Positions 16,905 to 26,592 of a stretch of DNA of 64,000 nt are shown here, one piece after another. The stretch is taken from NCBI RefSeq assembly GCF_000802245.2, contig NZ_CP021080.1:2480001-2544000 (forward strand), read 5' to 3'. Under the pieces are notes generated by a model. The model made no database searches, was not told the origin of the DNA, and saw only the letters and a program-made list of their open reading frames with translations. Source of the stretch: Streptomyces pluripotens (GTDB lineage Bacteria > Actinomycetota > Actinomycetes > Streptomycetales > Streptomycetaceae). Within the stretch, counting starts at the first letter, position 1, and each line of letters starts with the position of its first letter. Both the position numbers and the translations under genes were made by a program.

Positions 16905-19213
16905 TGTTGGTGCGCAAGGCGGTGCGCGACGTCGCCGCGATGGGAGTACGCGCGCTGCTGCTCGTCCTGGTCATCGGCGCCGGAATCGGGACGGCCGGCG
17001 GGATCAGCCTCGCGTTGCACGACGTGCGGGCCAGCCGGGACGCCTTCTACCGTGACCAGTCGCTCGCCGACCTGGACGTCCGGCTCAGCCGGACCGTGCC
17101 TCGCGCGACCTTGGCCGCCCGCGCCACGGCGGCATCGGCCACCGCGGCCGAGACCCGGCTGGTGGTCGACGGCCTCGCCGTCCACGGCGGCGATCGCGCA
17201 CCAGCCGAGGTCGTCGGCATGTCCCCGCAAGCCCACCTCGACCGACTCGCGGTGACCGGCGGACACGGGCTGAGCGACACCGAGCCGCGCGGCGCCGTCG
17301 TCGAAGCGGAATACGCCCGTCGGGCCGGCCTGCGGATCGGCGACACCCTCGACCTCACTCTGGGTGGCCACCATCTGCCGGTGCGGGTGCGCGGTTTCGC
17401 CCGCTCCCCGGAATACCTCCTCGCCACCGCGAACCCGGAGTTCCTGATCCCGCAACCGGGATCGCTGGCGGTGGTCTTCGTGCCCGAGCACGGGCTTGCG
17501 ACCGCCCTTGACGCCGGTGGACAGGTCAATGACCTCGTGTTGAACCTGCCGCCGCGCTCCTCGCCGAGCACCGCCCAGACGCTGTCCGCGGGCCTGCCCG
17601 TCGCCAGCGTCACACCACGCGAGGAGCAGTACAGCCTGCGCTTCACCAACGCCGATCTGCACAGCTTCGCCCTGTTCGTTCCGGTGGTCGGCAGCGTGTT
17701 CGCCGCCGTCGGTTTCCTGCTCATCGGGCTGAGCCTGCGCCGCGTCGTCCAGGCGCAACGCCGCGAGCTGGGCACGATGCTGGCCATGGGGTACCGTCGG
17801 CCCGCGGTGCTGGCCACCGCGCTGCTGCCCGCTGCAGCGCTCGCCCTGCCCGGCGCGGCGCTCGCGGTCGGGGTCACCATCGGCGTCGCCCGTCTGGTCG
17901 CCCACACCTACGCCTCGGCCGTGGGATTCCCCGTCACCGTGGCCACGTTCAGCCCCGCCCTGCTGGGCCAGGCCGCCGCGGTCGCGATCGGCGCGACCCT
18001 CACCGCAGCCGTGCTGCCTGCCTGGATGCTGTTGCGTCTACAGCCCGCCGAGGCGATGCGCGGCGAGCGGATCGTACGGTTCGCACCGCCGCGCCTGCTG
18101 CGCCGGGCAACCGGCGCGACGGGTCCCGCGGTCAGCTACGCCAGCAGGTCACTGGCGCGTCGGCCGGTCCTCAGCGTGGCTACCGTGCTCAGCCTCGCGC
18201 TGGCCATCGGACTCGGCGCGTCGTTGAATCTGCTGATCGACTCGACCAACCGGTCGGTGGACGAGATCTTCGCCGGCCAGCGGTGGACGACAGCCGTCGG
18301 TCTGACGCACCCGCAGACCGTTGCCGCGGCCAGGGCCCTGGCCCGGCAGGCGGGCGCCACGGCCGTTGAACCGGTCGCCAAAGGGCCGGGGGTGCTGCGG
18401 TCCCCCAACCACAGCACGGACACCGTTCTGGTCGGGCTGTCGGCAGCCCCCCGGTTGCAGCGGCTCCACCTCACATCGGGGCGTCTGCCCGCAGCCGGGC
18501 AGATCGTGCTCAGCGAGCAGACGGCTTCCTCCCTGAAGCTGCGCACCGGGCGGCCGGTCGAGGTCACCACCTCGACGGGAACCCGGACCATGACCGTCTC
18601 CGGCATCGCCCGAACCCTCGCCGGGGGTCAGACGTACGCACCGTACGCCGATGCCGCGGCGCTGCTCGGACTACCGGGCCAGGCCAACGCGCTCTATCTG
18701 AAGGCGCCACCGGCGAGCACACGCACCCTGGGTGCCCACCCCGGCGTCGGCCGCGTCAGCACCCTCGCCACCGCCCGGGCCGGCATGCACGACCTGGTAC
18801 GAGAACTCACCGGACTCATCAATGTGCTGCTCGCCATCAGCCTTGGCGTCGGGGCGCTGTTCCTGGTCTCCAGCCTCGCGCTGTCCCTGCTCGACCGGCA
18901 GGGCGAGTTCGCCACCCTGCGCGCGCTCGGCTATGGCCGTGCCCGCATCATGACCATCCTGGTCACCGAGGCCCTCGTGCAGACGCTGATCGCCGGTGCG
19001 CTGGCCGTGCCCGCGGGGATCCTGCTCGCCTGGCCCCTCGCCGACACCATCGGACAGGCCTGGTTCCACATCGGCCTGCACCCCGTGCCGTCGGACTTCG
19101 GCGTCGCCATCGCCCTGGCCATGGCACTGGCCGTGGCGGCAGCGATGCACTCCACCCGACAGGTGCTGCGGCTCAACATCGCCGCGGCCGTCCGGGCACG
19201 ACTCATCGGCTAG
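16904..19213 (+). CDS. FtsX-family ABC transporter permease (double-unit)
   Basis: This 769-residue permease begins at ATG 16904, overlapping the ATPase stop. It has an N-terminal membrane segment (about 17-38), a large extracellular region, three segments around residues 260-380, and a second FtsX unit at the C-terminus (segments near 640-760). That is the common duplicated architecture of actinobacterial ABC3 permeases. With the TetR regulator and ATPase it forms a three-gene operon, probably for export of an amphiphilic or antimicrobial compound. Confidence 0.9.
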   Translation: MLVRKAVRDVAAMGVRALLLVLVIGAGIGTAGGISLALHDVRASRDAFYRDQSLADLDVRLSRTVPRATLAARATAASATAAETRLVVDGLAVHGGDRAPAEVVGMSPQAHLDRLAVTGGHGLSDTEPRGAVVEAEYARRAGLRIGDTLDLTLGGHHLPVRVRGFARSPEYLLATANPEFLIPQPGSLAVVFVPEHGLATALDAGGQVNDLVLNLPPRSSPSTAQTLSAGLPVASVTPREEQYSLRFTNADLHSFALFVPVVGSVFAAVGFLLIGLSLRRVVQAQRRELGTMLAMGYRRPAVLATALLPAAALALPGAALAVGVTIGVARLVAHTYASAVGFPVTVATFSPALLGQAAAVAIGATLTAAVLPAWMLLRLQPAEAMRGERIVRFAPPRLLRRATGATGPAVSYASRSLARRPVLSVATVLSLALAIGLGASLNLLIDSTNRSVDEIFAGQRWTTAVGLTHPQTVAAARALARQAGATAVEPVAKGPGVLRSPNHSTDTVLVGLSAAPRLQRLHLTSGRLPAAGQIVLSEQTASSLKLRTGRPVEVTTSTGTRTMTVSGIARTLAGGQTYAPYADAAALLGLPGQANALYLKAPPASTRTLGAHPGVGRVSTLATARAGMHDLVRELTGLINVLLAISLGVGALFLVSSLALSLLDRQGEFATLRALGYGRARIMTILVTEALVQTLIAGALAVPAGILLAWPLADTIGQAWFHIGLHPVPSDFGVAIALAMALAVAAAMHSTRQVLRLNIAAAVRARLIG

Positions 19214-19420
19214 TCCGACGGCCGCGCGGGCGCCGAGGGGACACCACGTCCTGGTGACACGGCCGTGCACCGGAGGGTGCAGGACCGTGCCCGGCAGCAG
19301 GGAGGACGGCACGGATGTGCGCCCGAGCACACAGCGACCCGCCGTTCCCCGCCCCTCCTTGCCCCTCCCCGCCCCTCCGCGCCTCACCTTTTGACGCCGC
19401 CCGGCAGTACGGTGTCCCCC

Positions 19421-20443
19421 ATGCGCCCCGACATGTCTGCCGAGAACGTCGACCACACCGCCGAAGCAGCACGCCTGGAGCGAACCTCCGGCCTGTATCC
19501 CGAGGACGCCGAGGCCCTGCTCCTGCGAGCGGCGGCCCACCTGGAACTGTCCGGCGACCGCCCCGCGGCCACCGCGCTCTACGACCGTCTGCTGTCCACC
19601 TCCGAATCCTTGGACAGCCCTTCCCTGGTCCGGGCCCTAAAGGCCTCCAACCTCTGGGAGTACGGCCATGATGCGGAGGCGAAGGCGATCATCGAGGGCA
19701 TCCGCACCACCGCCCCCAGGGACCCTGCCCCCTGGGTGATCGTGGCCGAATCCCTGGAGTCCCACGACGAACTGGAGGCGGCGGCGGAGACCTTCACCGA
19801 GGCGGCGGCCCTGCTCCTGCCGGACCCCGGCTCCGGCGTCGCGGAGCCCCCGCACTCCACCCACCCCCTCCTGTACGGCCGCCACCGCGTCCGCCGCATG
19901 CTGGGTCTCCCGCACGACGATTGGGACACCCTGGCGGACACCCTCCACTCGTCCCCCGTCTCCCTGGACGAACTCCACGACCCCAAACGCGTCTGGTCCC
20001 TCGGCTCGGACAACCCTGCCGAACTCCAGGCGGAGATCTCGCGCCTGCGAGCCGAACTCGGTGCCTACCGAGAGGCCCTCTCCCGCCCCTTCCCGGTGGC
20101 GGTCCTCCACTGGCCGGCCGCCGAACTGGCGGAACTCCTGACGGCATACCCGGCCCTGTCCGGGGAGTACCCCTCCCACAACGAGCACCTGTCGGCCATA
20201 GAGTCCTCGCTGCGCGAGCTGTCCTCGTCGGGCACCGCCAACCTCGGCATCGTCACGGGCACGGTCCCGTCCTACGAGGCGTTCGCGGCCTCGGAGGGGA
20301 CGTCGCCGGAGGACCCGGCCCTGCTGCCGCAGTACGCGACGACACTGGCGGCCCGGGGCCGGGCCGTGACCTGGCCGCCGCAGCGGGGGACGGCATGCTG
20401 GTGCGGGGCTGCCGAGGGGTACGAAGCCTGCCACGGGCACTGA
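19421..20443 (+). CDS. SEC-C motif protein with TPR-like helical region
   Basis: This 340-residue protein has an N-terminal helical, TPR-like part (about residues 10-130) and ends in a SEC-C-type zinc-binding motif (CWCGAAEGYEACHGH). SEC-C tails are found on SecA and on many unrelated cytosolic proteins. The middle region is not recognised. The start may be ATG 19421 or ATG 19433; neither has a strong ribosome site. A 16-base perfect palindrome 22 bases after the stop probably terminates the transcript. Confidence 0.8.
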   Translation: MRPDMSAENVDHTAEAARLERTSGLYPEDAEALLLRAAAHLELSGDRPAATALYDRLLSTSESLDSPSLVRALKASNLWEYGHDAEAKAIIEGIRTTAPRDPAPWVIVAESLESHDELEAAAETFTEAAALLLPDPGSGVAEPPHSTHPLLYGRHRVRRMLGLPHDDWDTLADTLHSSPVSLDELHDPKRVWSLGSDNPAELQAEISRLRAELGAYREALSRPFPVAVLHWPAAELAELLTAYPALSGEYPSHNEHLSAIESSLRELSSSGTANLGIVTGTVPSYEAFAASEGTSPEDPALLPQYATTLAARGRAVTWPPQRGTACWCGAAEGYEACHGH

Positions 20444-20464
20444 GGGCGAGGTGCGCAACGGAAA

Positions 20465-20480
20465 AGCCCCCCGGGGGGCT
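20465..20480 (+). terminator. GC-rich palindrome after the SEC-C gene
   Basis: AGCCCCCCGGGGGGCT is a perfect 16-base palindrome preceded by four A residues, 22 bases after the upstream stop codon. It is read as a terminator, though the loop must open from within the G/C run. Confidence 0.55.
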
Positions 20481-20679
20481 CACGGTCGCCTGCTCGTGCA
20501 CCGGCCCTGCGGGCGTCGAGTCGACGGGACGGGTCGTGGCCATCCCTTGAGGCGAGGCAGCCCCCCCGTGTGCGACGCGGCGGCGGTTGACGTCTCTGCG
20601 TGAGGCCGACCGTCTGAGCGTTAACCTCAGGGCAGGCTTCGGGGTCTGCAGAGGCCCACAAGGGACACAGGAGGCAGTC

Positions 20680-20982
20680 ATGGCCAGGATCCCCAGCGCG
20701 GTCATCGCCGCGACCGGGCTCGTCGGTGGGTACGGCGTTGCCCGCTGGACGAAGAATCGGCAGCTCGGCGGGGCGGTCCTGGCCGCCGCGGGCGTCGCCG
20801 CGGCACAGCAGTGGCGCGAGCAGGCGGGCGGGAAGGCGGCCGGTGCGCTGACCGCCGCCTACATCGCCGCCTTCGCCGGGTCGCACCCGCTGGCGAAGAA
20901 GGTCGGCGCCTGGCCTTCCGTCTTCGGTGTCGCAGGCGCGGTCGCCCTGGCCTCCTGGGCCGTCGTCGACCGCAAGGTCTGA
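20680..20982 (+). CDS. Small glycine/alanine-rich membrane protein, conserved hypothetical
   Basis: This 100-residue protein starts at ATG 20680 behind a clear AGGAGG ribosome site. It has three short hydrophobic segments (VIAATGLVGGYGVA, AVLAAAGVAAA, VFGVAGAVALASWAVV) linked by basic loops. No function is recognised. It stands alone and does not overlap its neighbours. Confidence 0.75.
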   Translation: MARIPSAVIAATGLVGGYGVARWTKNRQLGGAVLAAAGVAAAQQWREQAGGKAAGALTAAYIAAFAGSHPLAKKVGAWPSVFGVAGAVALASWAVVDRKV

Positions 20983-21355
20983 GCCGCGCCGCCCCTCGCA
21001 TACGCAACGGCTCGTCCGGGACCGCGGCAGAGCCCTCCCCGCGTCCGGAACGTCTTGCGATCTCGCTCGGCCGGCCTTCCGGAAGCAGTCCCGGAAGGGC
21101 CCGGGTGAGTCGAAACCGGTCCGAGCGGCGAGGGTTCCACGGGGTGTGCGGTGTCTCCAGCAGATTCCGGGCTGCGCGCCCGTGGCCGGTACGGCCGAGC
21201 AGCGGTGTCGTACGACCCTGCCCGTACGGTGAAGGCGCCCGCAACCTGCACCTCAAGGTGCGGCGACGGGCGCCCGTCGCCGCGCGTGGCGAAATCCCCG
21301 GTCCGGGCAACCCCCGCACTTCTGCACGATCGCCCCGTGCCCTACCGTCGCCGCC
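20983..21355. other. Intergenic region without a gene
   Basis: This stretch of 373 bases has no credible coding frame. It contains small GC-rich inverted repeats just before the next gene: GCACCT-CA-AGGTGC (about 21248-21261) and GCGACGGG/CCCGTCGC (21263-21280). These could act as an attenuator or terminator, but no specific function can be assigned. Confidence 0.5.
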
Positions 21356-21805
21356 GTGACCAAGTTCCTGCTCGCCGTCCACGTTCTCGCCGCGATCGTC
21401 GCCGTCGGTCCCGTCACCGTCGCCGCCAGCATGTTCCCGCCCGCCGCGCGCCGGGCCCTCGCCGCACCCGGCGACACCGGCGCTGCCGGCACGCTCCGGC
21501 TGCTGCACCGGATATGCCGGGTGTACGCGGTCGCCGGTGTCGCCGTTCCCGCGTTCGGGTTCGCCACCGCCGACGCGATGGGCGTGCTCGGTAGCGCCTG
21601 GCTGATCGTGTCGATCGCGCTGACCGTCCTCGCCGCCCTCGTCCTCGCCGCGTGGGTGCTCCCGGCCCAAGGCGCCCTGTTGGACGGCGGGGGTACGACC
21701 GGGCAGACCGTGCGGCTCGCCCTGTTCACCGGCCTGTTCAACCTGCTGTGGGCCGCCGTGACCGTCCTGATGATCGTGCGCCCCGGCTCCACCACCGGGG
21801 CGTGA
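21356..21805 (+). CDS. Four-helix membrane protein (DUF2269-like)
   Basis: This 149-residue protein has four hydrophobic segments (about 4-28, 53-72, 78-100 and 120-141) and begins with GTG 21356. The N-terminus (MTKFLLAVHVLAAIVAVGPV) fits small integral membrane proteins annotated DUF2269. It has a clear codon-position bias, but no function is known. Confidence 0.75.
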   Translation: MTKFLLAVHVLAAIVAVGPVTVAASMFPPAARRALAAPGDTGAAGTLRLLHRICRVYAVAGVAVPAFGFATADAMGVLGSAWLIVSIALTVLAALVLAAWVLPAQGALLDGGGTTGQTVRLALFTGLFNLLWAAVTVLMIVRPGSTTGA

Positions 21806-21940
21806 GCACGACACGTCTCCCGCCGTGCTCACGGGCTGCCCCCGGCCGGAAAACCGCCCCCTACCGGGGGGACGGCGGGCGGAGGAGCAGCCCCGTTCGG
21901 CGAAGCCGACCCGGGGCCGACCCCCGCAGCACCCTCCCGG

Positions 21941-23311
21941 TCAGGCGCCCAGACCTCGCGATACCGCGTAGATCACCAGGCCGGCCAGTGATCCCACCAC
22001 TGTGCCGTTGATGCGGATGAACTGCAGGTCGCGACCGATGTGCGCCTCGATCTTCCGGGTGGTGTGCTCGGCGTCCCAGCCCGCCACGGTGTCCGTGATC
22101 AGGGAGGTGATCTCCTTGCGGTACGTCGTCACGACGTGCACCGCCGCGCCCTCCACCCAGCTGTCGACCTTCTCCTGAACCTTCGGCTCCTCCGCCATCC
22201 GCAGGCCCAGCGACAGCAGCGCCACCCGCACCCGCTGCCGCAGCTCACTGCGCTCGTCCTCAGCCGCAGCCACGACCATGGACCGCACGGCGGTCCACGC
22301 GGACGCGATCAGGTCCTGCACCTCGCCGCGGCCCAGCACCTCGCCCTTGAGGCGCTCCACCCGTGCCCGTGTGTCGGTGTCGGACTGCAGGTCGGAGGCG
22401 AAGTCGGTGAGGAACCGGTCCAGCGCGCCGCGCGCCGGGTGGGACGGCATGTCCCGCATCTCGGTGACGAACCGCAACAATTCCCGGTAGACCCGCTCGC
22501 CGACCCTCTTGTCCACGAACCGCGGGGTCCAGCCGGGCGCACCGCCCTCCACCGCACCCATCACGTCCGCGCGGTGCAACACCAGCCAGTCGTGCGCGCG
22601 GGCCACCACCAGGTCCACCCCCCGGCGATGCCCTCCGTCGGCGACGATCCTCTCCAACATCTTGCCGATCCCGGGCGCGATCTCCTTGGCGTCTGCCCGC
22701 CGCGTGATCGCCTCGCCCACGACCGCCTGCACATCGGAGTCGCGCAGGACCGTCAGGGCTCCCCGGAGGGCGGTGGCCAGTTCCTCCGTCACCCGGTCGG
22801 CGTGCTCGGGCTCCGCCAGCCAGGCGCCCAGCCGGCTGCCGATGCCGACCGTGCGCAGCCGCTGCCGTACGACGTCCTGGGAGAGGAAATTCTCCCCGAC
22901 GAATTCGCCCAGCGAGACACCCAGCTGGTCCTTCTTGGTGGGAATGATCGCCGTGTGCGGAATGGGCAGCCCCAGCGGGTGCCGGAAGAGTGCCGTGACC
23001 GCGAACCAGTCGGCGAGCGCGCCCACCATGCCTGCCTCGGCCGCCGCGGCCACATAGTCCGCCCACGCCCCCGCGCCCCCGTGCGAGGCGGTCTTGGCCA
23101 GGACATAGACCAATGCCACGAACAGCAACAGACCCGTGGCCGTCAGCTTCATGTGCCGTACCCCGCGACGGCGCTCCTCGTCGGCCGGGGTGAAGGCCGT
23201 CATGGTCCGGTACGAGGTGCCCCGGCCGGTTCCCGCCCCCGGTGCGCCCGTCCGCGCCGCCCCCGCCCCCGGCACGTCCGTCCGCGGTGTCCCCGTCTGC
23301 GTAGGTTCCAT
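21941..23311 (-). CDS. DUF445 family membrane protein
   Basis: This 456-residue protein starts at ATG 23311 behind a GGAGCTG ribosome site. After a low-complexity Thr/Gly/Ala N-terminus (about 40 residues) it has a first membrane segment (LTATGLLLFVALVYVLA) and the DUF445 signature GALADWFAVTALFRHPLGLPIPHTAIIP. A long helical region follows, and a second membrane segment lies near the C-terminus (GSLAGLVIYAVSRGLG). The family (YjiN/YheB type) is widespread, with no proven biochemical role. Confidence 0.9.
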   Translation of the reverse strand: MEPTQTGTPRTDVPGAGAARTGAPGAGTGRGTSYRTMTAFTPADEERRRGVRHMKLTATGLLLFVALVYVLAKTASHGGAGAWADYVAAAAEAGMVGALADWFAVTALFRHPLGLPIPHTAIIPTKKDQLGVSLGEFVGENFLSQDVVRQRLRTVGIGSRLGAWLAEPEHADRVTEELATALRGALTVLRDSDVQAVVGEAITRRADAKEIAPGIGKMLERIVADGGHRRGVDLVVARAHDWLVLHRADVMGAVEGGAPGWTPRFVDKRVGERVYRELLRFVTEMRDMPSHPARGALDRFLTDFASDLQSDTDTRARVERLKGEVLGRGEVQDLIASAWTAVRSMVVAAAEDERSELRQRVRVALLSLGLRMAEEPKVQEKVDSWVEGAAVHVVTTYRKEITSLITDTVAGWDAEHTTRKIEAHIGRDLQFIRINGTVVGSLAGLVIYAVSRGLGA

Positions 23312-23539
23312 CAGCTCCGGTTCCCTCAGCTCCACCCGTCGGTGCTCCCGCACACAATTGTCCCCTCCCGTCCTACTCCCGGGAGGGGACAGGAGTTCCC
23401 GGCCACCGTCCGGACGAGAACACGAACAGGACAGCACTGCGGAAGAACTTCCCCAGAGCCGACAAGCCGCCCATGACGCATCATGAGCTCAGCAGCGTCG
23501 AGCCCCGGACTCCCATCTCCTGAGGGGAACCGTACAAAC

Positions 23540-24889
23540 ATGGCCAAGCATCATGGTCGTGCCGTACTGGGCACGCTCGTCGCGCTGGTCGTGGCTCTGT
23601 CCGCCGCCGTCTACGTCACCGTGGCCACTACCGGCGGCACCCGCCGCATCCGCATGGGCAGCCACCCCCGACACGACTCATCGGCCGCCGGCACCTGGGT
23701 GGGCGCCTGGGCCGCCGCCCCCGTCGGCGGTGAACCGGGCACCGAGGCCAACGGGATGGCGGGCCACTCGGTCCGCAACGTCGTTCACGCGAGTGCCGGC
23801 GGGAAGAGCGCCCGGATCACCCTGTCCAATCTCTACGGCCGGTCGCCGCTGACCATCACCCACGCCTCCCTCGCGCTCCCGGCCGGTGACGGCACCGCCT
23901 CCGCCGGGGCCGCGACGATGCGGCGTCTCACCTTCGCCGGCAGCACCACCGTCATCATCCCGGCCGGCGCCCAGGCCGTGAGCGACGCCGTACGTCTCAC
24001 CATCCCGCACGACAGCGGCGTCCTGGTCACCACCTACTCCCCCACGCCGTCCGGCCCCGTCACCTACCACCCGCGCGCCCAACAGGTCTCCTACATCGCC
24101 GTCGGTGACCACACCGAGGACACCACCGGCGCTCCCTACACCCGCCAGACGCCGTACTGGCGCTATGTGACGGGCCTGGACGTCCTTGGGGAGGAGGCCG
24201 ACGGTACCGTCGTCGCCTTCGGTGACTCCATCACCGACGGCATCACGTCCACCGTCAACGAAAACCACCGCTGGCCGGACTTCTTCGCCGACCGGTTGCG
24301 CGGCGCCCTGGAGGACGGGCGGCACCTGCCCCGCTACAGCGTCGTGAACGAAGGAATCAGCGGCAACCGGCTCCTCACCGACGGCCGCGGCCGGCCCGCC
24401 CGGAACCAGAGTGGCCTCGGCCGCTTCGGCCGCGACGTGCTCTCCCGCGCCGGCGTCGAGGTCGTCGTCATCGACCTCGGCATCAACGACATCCTGCGCG
24501 GCCCGGAACCCGCCGCCCCGGACGGCATCACGGCCGGCCTGCGCGCCCTCGTCCGCCGGGCCCATGCCCGCGGCCTGAAGGCCATCGGCGCCACCCTGAC
24601 CCCCTTCCGGGGCCACCACGGCTTCACCCCGGCCCGGGAGGCGGTACGGCAGCGGGTCAACGCGCAGATCCGGGCCGGCCACGTGTACGACGCTGTCGTC
24701 GACTTCGACCGAGCCCTCCGGGACCCCCACGACCCCCGCCGGCTGCGCCCCGCATACGACTCCGGAGACCATCTGCACCCCAACGACCCGGGTTACCGCA
24801 CGATGGCCGCGGCGTTCGACCTGCGCGTGCTGAAGGACGGCGGGCAGGTCGAACCGTTGCCGGGCGCGCCAGGAATACTGGCGGCATGA
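23540..24889 (+). CDS. Secreted SGNH/GDSL-family esterase
   Basis: This 449-residue protein has an N-terminal signal or anchor segment (about 8-32) and a beta-rich region up to about 215. The SGNH hydrolase domain follows: block I FGDSITDG with nucleophile Ser230, GISGNRLL, GINDI, and DHLHPND with Asp410 and His413 completing the triad. The layout matches secreted Streptomyces esterases or acyl hydrolases. Its TGA overlaps the ATG of rdgB (ATGA), so the two are cotranscribed although no metabolic link is obvious. Confidence 0.9.
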   Translation: MAKHHGRAVLGTLVALVVALSAAVYVTVATTGGTRRIRMGSHPRHDSSAAGTWVGAWAAAPVGGEPGTEANGMAGHSVRNVVHASAGGKSARITLSNLYGRSPLTITHASLALPAGDGTASAGAATMRRLTFAGSTTVIIPAGAQAVSDAVRLTIPHDSGVLVTTYSPTPSGPVTYHPRAQQVSYIAVGDHTEDTTGAPYTRQTPYWRYVTGLDVLGEEADGTVVAFGDSITDGITSTVNENHRWPDFFADRLRGALEDGRHLPRYSVVNEGISGNRLLTDGRGRPARNQSGLGRFGRDVLSRAGVEVVVIDLGINDILRGPEPAAPDGITAGLRALVRRAHARGLKAIGATLTPFRGHHGFTPAREAVRQRVNAQIRAGHVYDAVVDFDRALRDPHDPRRLRPAYDSGDHLHPNDPGYRTMAAAFDLRVLKDGGQVEPLPGAPGILAA

Positions 24890-25488
24890 CCCGCTTGATC
24901 CTCGCCACCCGCAACGCAGGAAAGATCACCGAGCTGAGGGCGATCCTCGCCGAGGCCGGACTGCCCCACGAACTCGTCGGTGCGGACGCCTACCCCGACG
25001 TCCCGGACGTCAAGGAGACCGGCCTCACCTTCGCCGAGAATGCCCTGTTGAAGGCGCACGCACTGGCCCGGGCCACCGGGCTGCCCGCCGTCGCGGACGA
25101 TTCCGGCCTCTGTGTCGACGTCCTGAACGGCGCCCCCGGCATCTTCTCCGCCCGCTGGGCCGGCCGCCACGGCGACGACAGGGCCAACCTGGAGCTACTG
25201 CTGGCCCAGCTCTCCGACATCGCGGACGAACACCGGGGCGCGCACTTCGCGTGCGCGGCAGCGCTGGCGCTGCCGGACGGCACGCAGCGGGTGGTCGAGG
25301 GGCGGCTGAGGGGTTCGCTGCGGCACGCTCCGGCCGGCACCAACGGCTTCGGGTACGACCCCGTCCTGCAGCCGGAGGACGAGACCCGGACGTGCGCCGA
25401 GTTGAGCCCCGCGGAGAAGAACGCGATCAGCCACCGGGGGAAGGCGTTCCGGGCACTGGTACCCGTCGTACGGGAGCTGCTCGGCTGA
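24886..25488 (+). CDS. rdgB: RdgB/HAM1 non-canonical purine NTP pyrophosphatase
   Basis: This 200-residue enzyme hydrolyses ITP, XTP and dITP to the monophosphates and so keeps deaminated purines out of DNA and RNA. The motifs are ATRNAGKITELRAIL at the N-terminus, AENALLKA, VADDSGLCVDVLNGAPGIFSARW and GFGYDPVLQPE. Its start overlaps the stop of the SGNH esterase gene. In M. tuberculosis rdgB (Rv1341) lies directly after rph (Rv1340), but here rph is 10 kb away on the other strand. Confidence 0.95.
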   Translation: MTRLILATRNAGKITELRAILAEAGLPHELVGADAYPDVPDVKETGLTFAENALLKAHALARATGLPAVADDSGLCVDVLNGAPGIFSARWAGRHGDDRANLELLLAQLSDIADEHRGAHFACAAALALPDGTQRVVEGRLRGSLRHAPAGTNGFGYDPVLQPEDETRTCAELSPAEKNAISHRGKAFRALVPVVRELLG

Positions 25489-25492
25489 ACCC

Positions 25493-25579
25493 TGGTGCGG
25501 CCGGAGGGACTCGAACCCTCACGGGAGTTACCCCACTGGGACCTAAACCCAGCGTGACTGCCAATTCCACCACGGCCGC
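25493..25579 (-). tRNA. tRNA-Leu (anticodon TAG)
   Basis: On the minus strand a class II tRNA folds with acceptor stem GCGGCCG/CGGCCGC, anticodon arm CTGGG-TTTAGGT-CCCAG (anticodon TAG, reads CUN), a long variable arm and T arm GGTTCGAGTCC. CCA is encoded at 25495-25493. It ends 5 bases from the rdgB stop on the opposite strand. Confidence 0.97.
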
Positions 25580-25618
25580 GTGATGCTGCCCGGCCATGCT
25601 AGCGGCCGGGCAGCGGAT

Positions 25619-26086
25619 TCAGATCCCCAGATCCTTGATGATCTTCGCCACGTGGCCGGTGGCCTTGACGTTGTACAGGGCGCGTTCGACCTTGCCGTCC
25701 TCGTCCACGATCACCGTGGAGCGGATGACGCCGACGACCGTCTTGCCGTAGAGCTTCTTCTCGCCGAAGGCGCCGTAGGCTTCCAGGACCGCCTTGTCGG
25801 GGTCTGCCAGCAGTGTGACCTTGAGGGACTCCTTCTCGCGGAATTTCGCGAGCTTCTCCGGCTTGTCGGGGGAGATACCGATGACGTCGTAGCCGGCCGA
25901 GGCCAGGACCTGCAGGTTGTCGGTGAAGTCGCAGGCCTGCTTGGTGCAGCCCGGGGTCAGGGCGGCCGGGTAGAAGTAGACGATGACCTTGCGGCCCTTG
26001 TGGTCCGACAGGGACACCTGGTTGCCGTCGGCGTCGGGGAGGGTGAAGGCGGGGGCCACGTCCCCCGGCTGGAGTCGCTCGCTCAT
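25619..26086 (-). CDS. bcp: Thioredoxin-dependent peroxiredoxin (Bcp/PrxQ)
   Basis: This 155-residue cytosolic peroxiredoxin reduces hydroperoxides with electrons from thioredoxin. The active site is YFYPAALTPGCTKQACDF, with peroxidatic Cys and a resolving Cys five residues later, as in the PrxQ/Bcp group. ATG 26086 is chosen because GGDVAPAF follows at the family-typical distance. The gene stands alone between the tRNA-Leu and the DUF3618 gene. Confidence 0.94.
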   Translation of the reverse strand: MSERLQPGDVAPAFTLPDADGNQVSLSDHKGRKVIVYFYPAALTPGCTKQACDFTDNLQVLASAGYDVIGISPDKPEKLAKFREKESLKVTLLADPDKAVLEAYGAFGEKKLYGKTVVGVIRSTVIVDEDGKVERALYNVKATGHVAKIIKDLGI

Positions 26087-26186
26087 CGGGCCAGGGTAAC
26101 CGGGGGGCCTTGCGGTGCGGTGCGGCCATGAGCTGACAGACTGTTCGGAACAGCAGCAGACTTCGGCAGACTTCGGAGGCCGTACG

Positions 26187-26516
26187 GTGGCGGACACGTC
26201 GGACACCAGAACCCCGGCGCAGATCGAGGCGGACATCACGCGCCGCCGCGAAGTGCTGGCCGAGACACTCGACGAGATCGGGGTGCGGGTGCACCCGAAG
26301 ACGATCGTCGGGGACGCGAAGGCCAAGGTCGTCGCCAACGTCGATCACACAGTCGGCCGGGCGTATGTCCAGGTGAACCGTGCTGTGAGCGAGGTGAGGG
26401 CACGGTTCGTGGATGAGGAAGGGGCGCCCCGGCTGGAGCGGATCGTGCCCGTCGCGCTCGTCGTGGTGGGCGTCGTGGGGCTGCTCGCCGTCCGGTCCCG
26501 CAAGCACAAGGACTGA
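26187..26516 (+). CDS. DUF3618 family small membrane protein
   Basis: This 109-residue protein starts at GTG 26187 behind GGAGG. The N-terminal TPAQIEADITRRREVLAETLDEIG is the DUF3618 signature, and a single membrane segment (IVPVALVVVGVVGLLAV) with a basic tail RSRKHKD closes it. Such proteins are common in Actinobacteria and may sit at the membrane as helical bundles; no function is proven. Confidence 0.88.
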   Translation: MADTSDTRTPAQIEADITRRREVLAETLDEIGVRVHPKTIVGDAKAKVVANVDHTVGRAYVQVNRAVSEVRARFVDEEGAPRLERIVPVALVVVGVVGLLAVRSRKHKD

Positions 26517-26592
26517 ACACGGACCGGTCAGAAGCGGGAAGAGCGGCGACCCGGACACGTGCAGTCGTGCCGGAGGCAGGTAGGTTCGAGGC